Shown: one piece after another, positions 20,889-32,760 of the stretch
How the letters are laid out: every line of letters begins with the position of its first letter
How positions within the stretch are numbered: the first letter of the stretch is position 1
NCBI GenBank assembly: GCA_032717465.1
Contig: CM064632.1
Span: 22,638,385-22,702,384, forward strand
DNA length: 64,000 nt
Source of the DNA: Coenobita brevimanus
Taxonomy: Eukaryota > Arthropoda > Malacostraca > Decapoda > Coenobitidae
Direction: 5' to 3'
Notes under the pieces: model-generated
Seen by the model: the letters and a program-made list of their open reading frames with translations, nothing else
What the model was told of the DNA's origin: nothing
Database searches by the model: none
Made by a program: the position numbers and the translations under genes

Positions 20889-21598
20889 GTGCGTGTGTGC
20901 GTGTGCGTGCGCGCGCTTACTGTCAGCATACAACAGCTTTGGTACTGAGGAGGACTCAGATCCGGCCGAAGCTATATTATGCTCAAACTGCAGACAGTCT
21001 CTCGGAATAATTAACCTTTCTGAAGAATTTAGGACAATGTGAGACAAGAGACAAGACACACTGAGCATCTGCGTAACAACTTCAAACAACAATGAGCACT
21101 CAGAAAATGAAACAACGGCGCCCTACACCTGATCTCAGAGCCGACCATTTGACTCTGACCTGTGGCCTTGACTTTAGACTGTTGGTTCTTAAAACAAAAT
21201 CATTACATCATGCCTAACTCTCACTTACACTAACTGTGGTCTAAGTCACATCAAAGCTGAGGTGACCTTACCATGTGACCTAACTTTTCTCCAACTGTAC
21301 TCAAACTCTATTATTTTCGTGCCTGACTCTCAACCCTTCCGCCAAGTTCGGTCCATAGACATCAAAATCTTGGCTACAGAGTCATACGAGTACCTTTGAC
21401 CTTCCCGCATGAACCTGAACTTCCACAAATTGTTCGCAAAATCAAGTTTTTTTTTTCAATTTTGCCTTACCTGTTTATGTCGACCTAGCCATGACACCTT
21501 GACCTGTGATTTATTGTACCCCAAACAAAAAGTCTGTCCCTTGGCTGATACTCAAGACTTCCACCAAATTTGGGGAAAATTGAATCAAATCTTATCTT

Positions 21599-21659
<61 letters not shown>

Positions 21660-21794
21660 GCAACAGTTCTCACGTCCACACACCATTGTAAACTTAATCT
21701 GCATGTAAATGGCCGCACCCAGAGCGCGAATATTTCAACAGGGAAAAGGATACTTTTTTGTGGAGGTCGTAACAGAAGAGAAAGTAGTAAATTA
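20529..21794. other. No gene; (GT)n, (AC)n and a degenerate TGACCT-rich repeat
   Basis: (GT)n lies at about 20825-20910 and (AC)n at 21602-21657. Between them, repeated TGACCT/CTTGAC phrases (TGACCTGTGGCCTTGAC near 21157, ACCTTGACCTGTGATTT near 21498) and CCACCAAATTTGGGG near 21561 resemble a widespread degenerate invertebrate repeat ending at a microsatellite. The assignment is uncertain. Confidence 0.4.
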
Positions 21795-22150
21795 TGATAT
21801 ACAAACCAGATATGCAGAAACTTATAATGTAAACTGGAAATAAAAAAAAAAGACTGAAACCAGTTATGCAAGAGTCAGTAGGGGATGCTTATAATGTACA
21901 AAACAGATATGGAAATGATTAAAAACTGAAGCAGAAAATAAAAATGTGAAAACTGTTATTATGGAGTTAATGGCTGACCATGATATACACAGCAGATATA
22001 TACGAGTTTACAACGTGGAACGAAAATTATTACACTGAAAACAATATCCTAGAATCAGCAGTGGATTCTTATGACATGCGAACCATTTATGAAAATGGCC
22101 TGAACGTGAAAGGGAAATTAATATGCTGAAAACAGTTATCTTAGGACAAT
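21795..22150. repeat. Ancient degenerate tandem repeat, about four units of ~90 bp
   Basis: Units starting near 21797, 21890, 21980 and 22068 each contain a TATGATATACAAACCAGATATG-like start (shared core CAGATAT), then GGAAATAAAA, then CTGAAAACAGTTAT and an AGTCAGTAGGGG-like end. The units are strongly diverged. Confidence 0.6.
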
Positions 22151-22229
22151 TTAATTGGCCTTTTTGTGGAGGATACTGCAGTGCTATCATGCAACTAATA
22201 ATTCTTTTGAAGAGCTCGTAAATATGAAT

Positions 22230-22449
22230 TACTATACTCTTTTTACTCTAACCTGGCCTAAAACTGCCATCGCTCCTTCTTCTATTCTGACCTGTAACAA
22301 GAGATTAACCCTCCAATATGGTCCTAATCACCAAGAAGTGCCATGGAGAGTATGCTGAGCCATAGTATTGTCTTTTTCTGACACTGAACTACGGGAAATA
22401 AGCTGCAAAACGACGAAAATCTGGGCCAAGTTAAAGTAAAAGGAGTTTA
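22230..22449 (+). mobile_element. MITE-B copy
   Basis: The left end TACTCTTTTTACTCTAACCT and right end CCAAGTTAAAGTAAAAGGAG are inverted. The interior matches 1652-1869 and, reversed, 1295-1525. Confidence 0.68.
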
Positions 22450-23139
22450 GCTGACTCATAAAAGTGAAAGGGAAAATAAAAAGTTGAATGTAATTTAACA
22501 AGTAGTTGACACTGTGTTACAGAGGATAGAAAAGCCTGTTTAAAAAGAAAATGCCATGTATTAAGACATCCACTTTTTTTTTTACTTTATTCTTGCCACC
22601 GCCAGACAAATTTACTCACCTTTAGGAAAAAAAATTGTAGTAAAGGCGATTTGTAAGTCTCCATTAAATCTATTGTGCTTAAAGGGTTTCCCTCAACTGA
22701 GTGAAATTACCTGCTGGGAGCAAAAAAAAAAAAAAAAAAAAAAAAAAGTTACCAGTCGACTCGTTTATAATATGAGGACGTGTTTTCAGGAAGGACCCTA
22801 CAACTTTTCATTGACGATTTATTTTCCAAACTCTCCATTAATATTCTCTTTCTTGCTTCTTACACCTTTATAATGAAGACACAGTTTGCATGAATAACAC
22901 AAAAGAATATAGTACCGAAGCAAAATCAGAAAAAACCCGGTAAAGAAGAGGTGTTAGTAAACATCCTAACCGCACGAGAATACCGCCCCAGGTCTGAGTG
23001 ACGGGGTAAAAAGTGAAAATTAACCACTTCAGCCCCAGGATGTCATGTATTTTTACTCCCACAACTCCCAGACGATTATATTCAGCACAGAACTGGAGGG
23101 GTTAGATACAGCCTTCATTAACCCTCTCACTGCGAAGAG
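22450..23139. other. No gene seen; poly-A run at about 22721-22747
   Basis: A long A run follows GCTGGGAGC near 22715. CTTGCCACCGCCAGAC near 22593 resembles a motif seen near 27767, 36380, 38735 and 41475, possibly an old dispersed repeat. Nothing else was assigned. Confidence 0.45.
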
Positions 23140-24165
23140 TCCTTACTCTATGATGGCCTTGCATCACTGGTTCCTCTAATTTCTTCTTACCTTCATAATA
23201 GAAAAATACGGGTCATGGTAGATGGAATTTATTCTCAGTTTCATTCCATAAATCCTGGCGTACCTCAGGGATCAGCTTTGGCCCCAATCCTCTTTCTCAT
23301 TCATATAAATGACCTCCTAACTGTCACGCACAACCCAATACACTCTTATGCTGATGACTCGACACTTCATACTTCTTTCACGTTTAGTACCCCCCTTACA
23401 CAATCTGATATTATAAATTCCCAAATGGACACAGCAATTTCTCTGAACCAGGACATTTCTAAAAAATTTCAATGGGGACAAATAAATCTGGTCTCATTTA
23501 ATGCTCAGAAAAATAAATACATTACTCTCTCCAACAGAAAGAATCCCTCAGACTCTCACATAATTTTAAATGATGTCAGTATTCCCATATCCACTACAAC
23601 TGATATCCTAGGTGTTACTCTAAACCCCAACCTAAGCTGGACAGCTTATGTTAAATCCCTTGCTAAAAATGCTTCTAAAAAATTGGGACTTCTGTACAGA
23701 CTTAGTGAAGAATATGACGAGCAGTTGGCCACAATACACAAAAGTCATCTGCGTTCTCAGATCGAATACTGTTCGCCAATGTGGAGTGGATGTAGAGCGG
23801 TTGCCTTGAGGCAGTTGGACAAAATTCAATATAAAGTCATTAGACTCATAAATAATCCTACCATTACGCAGGACCTTCCTCCATTATCAGTACGTAGAGA
23901 TGTTGCATCTTTAGCACTGTTTTACCGATATTTTTACCGTAAGTGCTCTGACGAACTTGCTTCAGTTGTGCCTCCCCTTCACATTTTCTCCCGAAATACT
24001 CGGGCAGCTGGGAGCGCCCATGAACTTACACTCTCTCCCCCGCAATGCAGAACCTCTGCTTATCAAAATTCATTTATCCCCAAAACTACTACTCTCTGGA
24101 ATTCACTTCCTGGGAGTTGCTTCCCACAAACATTTAATCCACTTTTATTTAAATCCTTTAGGCAC
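23140..24165 (+). pseudogene. Second 5'-truncated Jockey/CR1-like LINE fragment, RT C-terminal half
   Basis: The frame is open from about 23140, encoding YDGLASLVPLISSYLHNRK, then GVPQGSALAPILFLIHINDL, the active site [51 protein letters not shown] and TTLWNSLPG. These align block by block with the LINE at 16554-19172 but at clearly lower identity, so it is a different lineage of the same superfamily. The endonuclease and the N-terminal half of RT are missing. Homology fades after FNPLLFKSFRH. The frame then runs through a poly-T stretch to a TGA at 24226-24228 inside the neighbouring MITE, so those last residues are not native. Confidence 0.85.
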
Positions 24166-24213
24166 ATGGACTTTTTTTTTTTTTTCGTCCTCCATTCATT
24201 GTCTCTAAAAAAA

Positions 24214-24420
24214 ATTCTCGTGGGCTGAGGAAGTTCCTTAACACTTTTCCTATGCGATTTAATGTATTACATCTAGTCCTCTTGCATGTTACATTAATCC
24301 TTCTAATATCGCCATACTCTGCATAAATAACGCTCAAATGGATATTAACCATCCATATCCAAAAATAAATCGCTGAGAAAAAGATGCTAGGGAGCTTCCT
24401 TACTGAACTAGAACACAGGT
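24214..24420 (+). mobile_element. MITE-A copy 3
   Basis: The left end is TTCTCGTGGGCTGAGGAAG and the right end is TGCTAGGGAGCTTCCTTACT. AATAAATCGCTGAG mirrors CCTATGCGATTTAAT. It sits directly on the 3' end of the LINE fragment. Confidence 0.7.
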
Positions 24421-25358
24421 CAAGGTGTTCAAAGCTTAAAAGAATCGTCAAGAGGCAGTATACTGAAGGACGTCACTGGATTGAAGGAGGTAAAGAACTG
24501 AAGGACTAACCAACGTGAAGGATATCGCCTCATCACAAGGGCAATGACGGTGGGTAAGTGGCCGTGGGATGCATAGTGGTAAAGTCATCACCACCATACC
24601 AACAAACACTGTATCATCACTCTTACACTAAAGCCTATAACACCATCACAACCACGGCCACTACCTGCTTCGACACCTTCACCACCACCATCACCACCAC
24701 CACAACCACCACCACTCACCACCACCATCACCACAACAAAAACTACACTCCATCACCATCACCACCACCACCATTACCTCAGCAACTAACCACACTCCAC
24801 CACCACCACCACCACGACCGCTATCATATTCACATCACCACCACCACCACTACCACCACCACCACAACAACAAACTACACACCATCATCACCACCACCTC
24901 CACTATCACACTCACCACCACCATCACACTCACCACCACCACCACCATCACACTCACCACCATCACCACAGCAACAAACCACACCACCAGCATCACCACC
25001 ACGTCAGTATTCGCCATTTCAAGTCCTATTTCAAATGTGGTGACGGAAGAGGAAAATAAGCATTGGGTGGAGTAAGGCAAAAACGCAATGAAACATCAAA
25101 AGACTACTTTGATGCTTTCCTGGGTCTTTAGCGGAACCATGAGCGTCTGATTAACAGTGTCACTCCAATATCGTGGTGACGGAGAGACACCTTCACGTGG
25201 TGGCACCGATATAACCCAGCGGCTCCTCTTCCCTGTTACACAAACGTCCCTCACCTCCCTCCCTATCCCCCAGCAGTAGGGCAGTGGACTGGTGGAGATG
25301 GACAGTTTCAGTCTGCAGTTCACCGTGTTCAAATTTCAGATGAATTTCAGGCTATCAT

Positions 25359-25393
<35 letters not shown>

Positions 25394-25754
25394 CTACTAC
25401 TACTACTACTACTACTACTTACTACTGCTACTACTACTACTACTACCACCACTGCTACGAAATCGTGTCTTTTCTTTTCCTTGCAAAATCTCTGGACGGC
25501 AAAATATGCATACGAGAAATTTTACTGACTGGAGTTAGTCAGATATATTTTTGATCAACCTTTTCACAGCAATGGAGTTCCACTAATCTCAATGAAATCA
25601 TTGGGCAAAAGAAAGAAAAGAAACAAAACGTCAACATACCGAGATGACTAACAAGGAACAGCCACTGGTTCTATTGATATTTGTTTCTGCCATTTCCTGT
25701 TTGTGTTTCCTGCCTACTCATAAAAAAAAGAAAAGAAAGAATATGTTAACACCC
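24421..25754. other. No gene; (CAC)n-rich and (CAA)n/(CTA)n arrays
   Basis: CACCAC-rich DNA with CATCAC and ACAACA variants fills about 24590-25010. A (CAA)n tract followed by (CTA)n lies at about 25360-25450. The Thr/His/Pro-rich open frame through this region is a composition artefact. Confidence 0.8.
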
Positions 25755-25982
25755 AGGCCCATAGTCTCGTCGGTTAAGGAAGCTCCCTAACACCTTTTCC
25801 TTTGCAATTTATTTTGCTTAATACACCTGACTGTCTTGTTCTCTGTTATATAATAAATCATCCAAATATCGCCACACTCTGCATAAATAACGAACAAAAG
25901 AATAATAACCGGCTATAGCCAAATATAAATCGCTAAGGTAGAGGTGTTTGAGAGCTTCCTTACTCTGCCAGAATATGGACCC
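25755..25982 (+). mobile_element. MITE-A copy 4
   Basis: This is a good match at the left end: TCTCGTCGGTTAAGGAAGCT then CCTAACACCTTTTCC. The right end has AAATCGCTAAGGTAGAGGTG and GAGCTTCCTTACT. Confidence 0.78.
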
Positions 25983-26289
25983 TGATCTCATGTTACCCTA
26001 ACGGGGTACCAGGGGCCTGAGACGAAGCCAGTGTAATCAAGAACATTAAACTTTATGCGCAGGACAAAGTCTTAATCCCCGGCAGTATTTTATACGACCG
26101 AAAACCTCCTCTGTGAGAGTTTCCAGCCTGAATATCTAAGTGTGCGGCCACACTTGCCTCAAATATGTGATACACAAGAGGAAATGAGGCTCCGGGGTCT
26201 GACCAGCGTTCAGAACCTAGAATTACAGATACAGATGAGTACATATGGGTTCTAGTACCGGTACAGGCACAGGTGGGTACACTGTACTG

Positions 26290-26375
26290 TACGGATACAG
26301 GTGGATACAAGCACAGGTAATGGTTGGTATAGATACAGGTGGATACAAGCACAGGTAATGGTGGGTATAGATACA
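26290..26375. repeat. 38-bp minisatellite, about two units
   Basis: GATACAGGTGGATACAAGC followed by ACAGGTAATGG is directly repeated near 26294 and 26332, with a partial third unit near 26370. Confidence 0.75.
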
Positions 26376-26399
26376 GGTGCGTACAGGTGCAAGGGGTCG

Positions 26400-27260
26400 G
26401 GTACATGTCACGACGATAAGGGAAGAAAACGGATAAAACAAGGTAGACAGACATAGTGGGGACAGGTAATGTGGGGAGAATGTGGGGCAGAAAAATGGAG
26501 AGACGAAGAGGAGACAGACAAGGTGGGAACAGAAAAAGAGGAGACAAACAAGGTGACAACACAGACGGACAGACAAGTTGGAGACAGAGAGGAGAGGGAC
26601 AAAGAGACCGACAAGAGACAAAGAGATACAGACGAAATCTTGAGTGGGACTGAGAGACAGGTTGGACAAGTTGAAGACAGAGACAGAAAGACGAAACCTT
26701 GGTTGGGAGAGAGAGATTAGTCAGAGCTTGAATTCTTTATTTTATTTTTTTTTAATCAAGCTACACAGAACCAAACTTCAGCGAGTTTGAGCACTGGCAG
26801 AGCCGAGACATTTATACCCTGCAAATTCCCTCCCCCTTCCCCTGTCCCAGCTTGATCGGCGACACGAGAAGGGGGACGAAATTTCCAGGGGTATAAATGT
26901 CTCGGCTCTATCACTTGTTCAAACTCTCTGAGGATGGGTTCTGTGTATGTAGCCCGAAACGTTACAGAAAACCCGAATTCAAGCTGTCCTGTGTCTCTCT
27001 CCCACCCAACATTTCCATTTGTCGCAATGGATCATCTACATAGATAGACGAGATGGAGACAAAAAGGAGACAGACAAGGTGGCGACAGGCACAGTAAAGA
27101 CAGGTCAAGGGAGGGACATGCTAAGCAGAGTGAGGCTGAGTAAAGAGAGGAGAGGAGAGGGGATACGGACAGGAGATGAAAGAAGTACGATAAAGAGAGG
27201 TAAGGCACACAGGGAAGACAGGGACAGACAAAGCATGGACAGGACAAGACAGGACAGGTC
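26400..27260. other. GACAAGGTGG/GAGACAGA-rich purine region interrupted by a fold-back element
   Basis: Both 26450-26695 and 27040-27260 are built of GACAGACAAGGTGGGAAC-like phrases. The fold-back element at 26696-27016 sits between them, as if inserted into one original low-complexity block. No gene is present. Confidence 0.7.
26696..27016. mobile_element. Fold-back element, copy 1
   Basis: The outer ends are GGTTGGGAGAGAGAGA and TCTCTCTCCCACCCAAC. The inner arms CTACACAGAACC...GAGCCGAGACATTTATACCC (26759-26819) and GGGTATAAATGTCTCGGCTC...GGTTCTGTGTATGTAG (26894-26962) are extended inverted repeats around a C-rich loop. A second copy lies at 46952-47124. Confidence 0.7.
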
Positions 27261-27428
27261 AGCTTGCCTCATCTGCATGCGTGTCTCGGCCACACAGCAC
27301 CACCACCACCTCCATCAAACTCCGCCAAATAGTTGGGTCGGTCAGGCTGTTTCCCCAGTAGTGGTCGCAGCTGCAGTAAGGAATTCTTCAGGAGAGTGTC
27401 TGGGGTAGACTGGAGGTGGAGAAACTAA

Positions 27429-27637
27429 GGTCCATATTCTCGTCGGTAAAGAATCTTCCTAGCACCTCTTCCTCAGCGATTTATTTTTTAATACTTAATA
27501 TCAATCCGTACGTTACTTATGAACAGTAAGGTGATATCTGAATTATTTAAATGGCACAGACGAGGACAGTAAGATCAAAATAATTCACTTAGGACGAAGT
27601 GTTAGAGAACTTCCTTAACCGACGAGATTACAAGCCT
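27429..27637 (+). mobile_element. MITE-A copy 5
   Basis: The left end has ATTCTCGTCGGTAAAGAATC and CACCTCTTCCTCAGCGATTT. The right end has CACTTAGGACGAAGTGTTAG and CTTCCTTAACCGACGAGATT. Confidence 0.76.
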
Positions 27638-27662
27638 AAAACTTACGCTGCAAAGATCGGGA

Positions 27663-27706
<44 letters not shown>

Positions 27707-28404
27707 TAATAATAATAACAATGATGATGATCTTTGCAGTGGGATGCCGCATGTTACATTCCATTCTTGCCAACGCCAGACCATTTTGTTCTGCTAATGA
27801 AAAATTATTTGCATTTAAGGGGAGAGGAACAGTGCCAATTAAGAGTTCAATACCATTACTTTTATGTATTCGTAGTCCCGCAGGCAACTTTGTCTTCCTT
27901 GGCAGGTACTTTAATCCCTTTACCACGAAGGCTTGCTTTGTTATTTAATTCTGGCTAACACATGGTAATCACATAACAATTTCTGAAATGTCTCCACTAA
28001 TATCTTATACATTTTGTTCTGGATAACAGCAAACGATGTTATTCAGCCGTGGAGGGACCCCATAGTGTTAAGGGGTTAATGCTGTCTTGTATTTTGCCGG
28101 GCTAGAAACACTGTTACTGAATACTGAGGGATCGATTATCTTACGTCAGCCAGCCCGGTGCCCGTACCCACGGACGTGTACTCTGTCATTAGTTGGTAGG
28201 TTATGCGTTACAGAATTTGGGAAATTTGGAATGCAGCCTTTGAGACTGTGTGGAGGAGACTGATATCTGATGCCTTATTTTCAGAATGGTGTCAGTACCC
28301 CTCAGTATTGCCGGGGATGTACGATGCGAGATACAGTAGTTGGGTCTCCTAAAAATTCATGTTTGATAAATTTGAAATGAGGAACTGCAGTACCGTGGTG
28401 CTGA
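27638..28404. other. No gene; (AAT)n at about 27666-27725, remainder unassigned
   Basis: The AAT tract is followed by GCATGTTACATTCCATTCTT and CCAACGCCAGAC, the same faint motif noted near 22593. No protein or RNA signal was recognised in 27950-28400. Confidence 0.5.
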
Positions 28405-28670
28405 TGTAGATGTCCTAGAAAACATTAGGAGAAAAACTCTGTGATAGTTTGGTCATTGGAGGGATTGGAGAATGAGAGGCTGACTTGGAGAGTGTATGGG
28501 AAAGAAATACAGAGAGGAAGGGAAGGGGAAGACCGAGGATGATTTGGAGAAGAGGGGTGGAGAGGTAGAGGAGGTGGGAATGTGAGCTGGAGAAAGGATA
28601 CCCAGATGACAGAACAGGGTGGCACAGTGTTCTCTGTGGCCACCCTTTACAGGATTATGACATTTGGCGA
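28405..28670 (+). pseudogene. FADD-type LINE 3' fragment (locus b), degraded
   Basis: The sequence GATGTAGATGTCCTAGAAAA matches the DVDV segment of this LINE. It continues through broken RWFGHVERM-equivalent DNA, a GGAAGGGGAAGACCGAGGAT block and GTGGCCACCCTTTACAGGAT to the LINE 3' end at GCGATAGACGG. Stops and frame breaks are frequent. Confidence 0.65.
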
Positions 28671-30337
28671 TAGACGGTGGCGACAGACTGATGGATAAAA
28701 ATGTTGAAATTTGGACATTTTAGGTATTCAGCCATCGGGAGTGTGAAGAGAAGGTTGAAAAATGTGGGCTGGTTTCGGAAGGGGGTCTGCATCCTTCAGT
28801 TTTGTTGTCACATGATCTTCGATATTTACAGGTATTTAATCATTTAATTATTTATTTATTTTTGGTTAAATAAGCTTTGATACTTGAAGAATATGATGTT
28901 CAACTTTTGGCCATGTGTAGAGAAGGTTGACATTTGTGAGCTGGTTTCGGAACGGGGTCTTTTTTTTCTTTTTTCTTTTTTTTTTAGATATTTAGGGCTT
29001 TGTAAAATTTCAGCCTAGTACTGGTAACTTTTAGTTACTTAGGGTATGAGTGAGTACAGGTAAGTCTGAGTTTTGGCCGGAATGACTGGCAGATAGATAT
29101 GGATTTGTGGGTAGTAGTAAAAACAGACATGAATGGACAGATGGATGGGTGGACAGACAGAGAAATATATTTTAAAAAAATAGGCGGATGGATGAAAGGA
29201 CGGATAGATACATGGGTATATGGGTAGTGGCGGCATCAGGAGTCTGTCATAAGTGCCGGGGAGCTGATAAGTGCCGCTGGATTATCCGTGTTCTTTCGTG
29301 ATTTTAACTCTCTGACTGCGAAATATAAATTATGAATTTATATTCTGAATCACGACAGACGGATTTTATCAAGTTCAAGAGATCTATGGCCTTAAAAATG
29401 TTACAGACTACTACGATAATTGTCTTTAGAACTTGTATCATACTCGAACTTATGGCGAACATTTTTCTCAGCTCACAGAAAACCCCCACAATCAAAAGAT
29501 TAAAGTAAAATGCATTATACCAGACATTTGAACTTAACATTAGCCCAGGGGGGTGACAAAAAACAGCTTGGCTTTTCTAGTATTTATACTATATTGTCTT
29601 GCTAGTCTGTTTCTGTATACAGGATATTGTCTTGCATTTGAGTAATACCCACTTTCTTCAATATTTTAACTCTAAACATGGCACAGTTATATTACCTGAT
29701 CATATATACCAATACTATGCATGTGTCTGTCCACATTTGACCCCCTCGGATATCGACGTGCGATACATCAAGAGACGCGGAACGACGAGCAGACAGCGAT
29801 GGTGTAATTCAGGACCCATATACATGGGTCCTGGTGTAAATCATAATTGTGTGCAGACAACTGCGAGAGAGCCGAACATTTTTATGTCGATTTTTCGCCA
29901 GACATTGGAAACCCTCATACAGGTCATACTGATGGGTGGAATGAGCCGAAATTTCGCACGGGCATGCCCGGTATGCCATAGCAGGTCCATGTCAAGTTTG
30001 GTGTATGTGAACATACATTTAACTAATTAAGAGTTAAAATCGGGGACGAAGCCCTATAGTGCCTTGGGCAGGAGCAAGCACTTAGCAGCCCTATAGGGCC
30101 GCTAAGTGCCTGTACACACTATGTCGGTATCAAAAGAGTGAGTACTACAGTGCACTGTACAAACTAAATCGTTGAAGCATGGTACGGTATTACTACGTGT
30201 CCTCGGCCCAACACAACACAGACCCAGGACCCACATGACACACCTGGAATTTGTGTCATCTGGCACGACGATGCTTTGCCCCGACACAACAGCAAAACTC
30301 CATCTTTTCCATCGTGCAGTTTCCTTCAGAGTCTCAT

Positions 30338-30340
<3 letters not shown>
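28671..30340. other. No recognised gene; unassigned sequence
   Basis: An open frame at 29599-30030 (143 codons including many rare-looking stretches) has no motif I know and no initiation or splice context to support it. Short palindromes exist: AGGACCCATATACATGGGTC at 29812 and AGCCCTATAGGGC near 30088. A loose inverted pair, GATTTTAACTC near 29299 and GAGTTAAAATC near 30030, may mark an unrecognised element. No call is made. Confidence 0.4.
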
Positions 30341-30900
<560 letters not shown>

Positions 30901-30933
30901 TCATTTATAAAGCCTAGAATTTCCCTGTACTGG

Positions 30934-30935
<2 letters not shown>

Positions 30936-30966
<31 letters not shown>
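30936..30966. repeat. (AAT)n microsatellite
   Basis: About ten ATA units lie immediately before the LINE fragment at 30967. Confidence 0.95.
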
Positions 30967-30968
<2 letters not shown>

Positions 30969-31305
30969 GGAAGGGAAGAGGTTGTGTAGATCAGATAATC
31001 ATTCCTATACCTTAGTGTAAAAGTTTCTAGAGAAGGGAGAGAAGTTGTATGCGGCCTTCATGGATTTGGAGAAAGCACATGACAGGGTGGATAGACAAGG
31101 ATTGTGGAAAACATTAAGAATATATGGAGTAGATGGGAAGTTGTTGAAGGCCGCGAAGAGTATGTAAGAGGGTGCTAAGGCGGCAGTCCGTGTGGATAGT
31201 GATTTGTTTCTATTTGAAGGTTGGATTGAAACAAGGATGTGTCATGTCTCTATGGTTGTTCAGTCTGTATATGGATGGGGTAATAAAAGAGGTACACGGT
31301 AGGGC
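30967..31305 (+). pseudogene. FADD-type LINE RT fragment, upstream part (locus c, part 1)
   Basis: Broken frames encode RT core motifs of this LINE: GRGCVDQI, MDLEKAHDRVDRQGL-like (31060-31110), YGVDGKLL and VGLKQGCVMSLWLFSLYMDG near 31217-31276. It matches 51736-51979 closely. The fragment stops at 31305, where the 3.85-kb LTR element begins, and resumes at 35160. Before that insertion it already had stops (for example TAA in the first 60 bp and TAAGAG near 31168). Confidence 0.82.
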
Positions 31306-31906
31306 TGTCATAAACCACTTTGTAGTTACTTGTAGAGAAGTTTTATATATATTAGACTTGAGGACGAGCGGTTGTTTTACTTGAGTTGTTTGTAAGTAGA
31401 TAATCTTGGTTCCCATTTGTCATGCAATGACAGGAGAGGTAAAGAATTGTATGGGACTATTTTTATTTGTCTTGGAAATATTAACAAAGTCTCTCACACA
31501 CGAGTGAAGTTAAGTAGAGTCCCGCGAGCTACCTCTCTGTCTCGCTCTCTCTCTCTCTTCCAAGTTGCTAAGCCTTTCTCCCTACTACCTGCCGATTCTA
31601 TGAACTGTCTCCTTCTGACCTCTTGACTCCTAAATTTTGGTGTAGCAGGGGTCGTGTCACGTGTGTTACACTGTGGTTGGAAAGTTCCAGAAACCTGTGT
31701 GTATGTATGCATGTGTGTGTATGGTCACGAGGCGCTGTCGTGTGCCTATAAAGCATTCCTTGAGTTAAGAGTGTGTAAGCATGTTTAGCATTGCTCGATT
31801 CTCGCAGACACAATACCTTCTCATCATCTGACTTCCAGCTTCTATCTGTCTCTCTATCAATCTGTTTATCTATTATGATTTGTAATTATAATATGGAGAC
31901 CTGACA
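31306..31906 (+). repeat. Left LTR of the nested non-autonomous element (601 bp)
   Basis: Direct repeat of 34536-35159. It contains a short CT-rich run near 31538-31558, CTATAAAGCATTCC (a possible TATA box, near 31746) and CTTGAGTTAAGAGTGTG. Differences from the right LTR are few, mainly a (CT)n length change, a TGTGAGTATG insertion and substitutions near the first 20 bp. Confidence 0.9.
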
Positions 31907-32378
31907 TTGCTCGGCCGCGCCGCTGAAGGTCCTCCGACAGCAATTATCATTGACATATGCTAATTTATTAGTACATAATATTGATTATAATATTGTATAC
32001 ATATAATATTCATAGTAAATTGCAGTGATCAAATAATATTACATTTTAAACAAGTTGTATACATAACTGAACAAATGCAATGGTTGTTGTATGACATTTT
32101 GTAAGATGTGTATGTATAACAGACATACGCATATAACTGTGCAATGGTAATAGTGCTAGGTTATTACATTACATATTGAGTTATCCCATTAGTAATGTCT
32201 AATATTTCACCTAACTTGTAAGATGATTCTGGTAATGCAGAATTGTGGTATAATTGTATGACTTTACATAACATTGTAGTAATATTGTGGTAATACATAA
32301 TTATAATATTTTATGAATTGTTACATAATATTGTGGTAATGCATAATTGTGTTGGCCTTATAACTGCAGTTACATTTT

Positions 32379-32760
32379 GTTAATGCAACTGTTACATAAT
32401 TGTGTTGGCCTTATAATTGTAGTTAAAGTTACATAAAAGTTACATCTTGTTAATGCAACTGTTACATAATTGTTACATATTGTTTGTAGTTACATAATTG
32501 CAGTAAAAGTTACATAAAAGTTACATCTTGTTAATGCAACTGTTACATAATTGTTACATATTGTTTGTAGTTACATAATTGTAGTTAAAGTTACATAAAA
32601 GTTACATCTTGTTAATGCAACTGTTACATAATTGTTACATATTGTTTGTAGTTACATAATTGTAGTTAAAGTTACATAAAAGTTACATCTTGTTAATGCA
32701 ACTGTTACATAATTGTTACATATTGTTTGTAGTTACATAATTGTAGCAAGTGTAATATAA
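32379..32760. repeat. 81-bp tandem repeat inside the non-autonomous LTR element
   Basis: GTTAATGCAACTG recurs at 32449, 32530, 32611 and 32692, exactly 81 bp apart, with a partial divergent unit before (32379). Each unit is a weave of GTTACATAATTG, TTGTTTGTAGTTACATAATT and AAAGTTACATAAAAG, itself made of shorter TTACATAA sub-repeats. Confidence 0.92.

Noticed and set aside
24558..25043. His/Thr/Pro-rich 161-codon frame
   Set aside because: A product of the CACCAC satellite. No flanking exon or domain is present.
29599..30030. 143-codon frame in otherwise unassigned DNA
   Set aside because: No recognisable motif, no splice or promoter context, and an amino-acid make-up typical of chance frames. 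A homology search would decide; a hit to a conserved family would overturn this.
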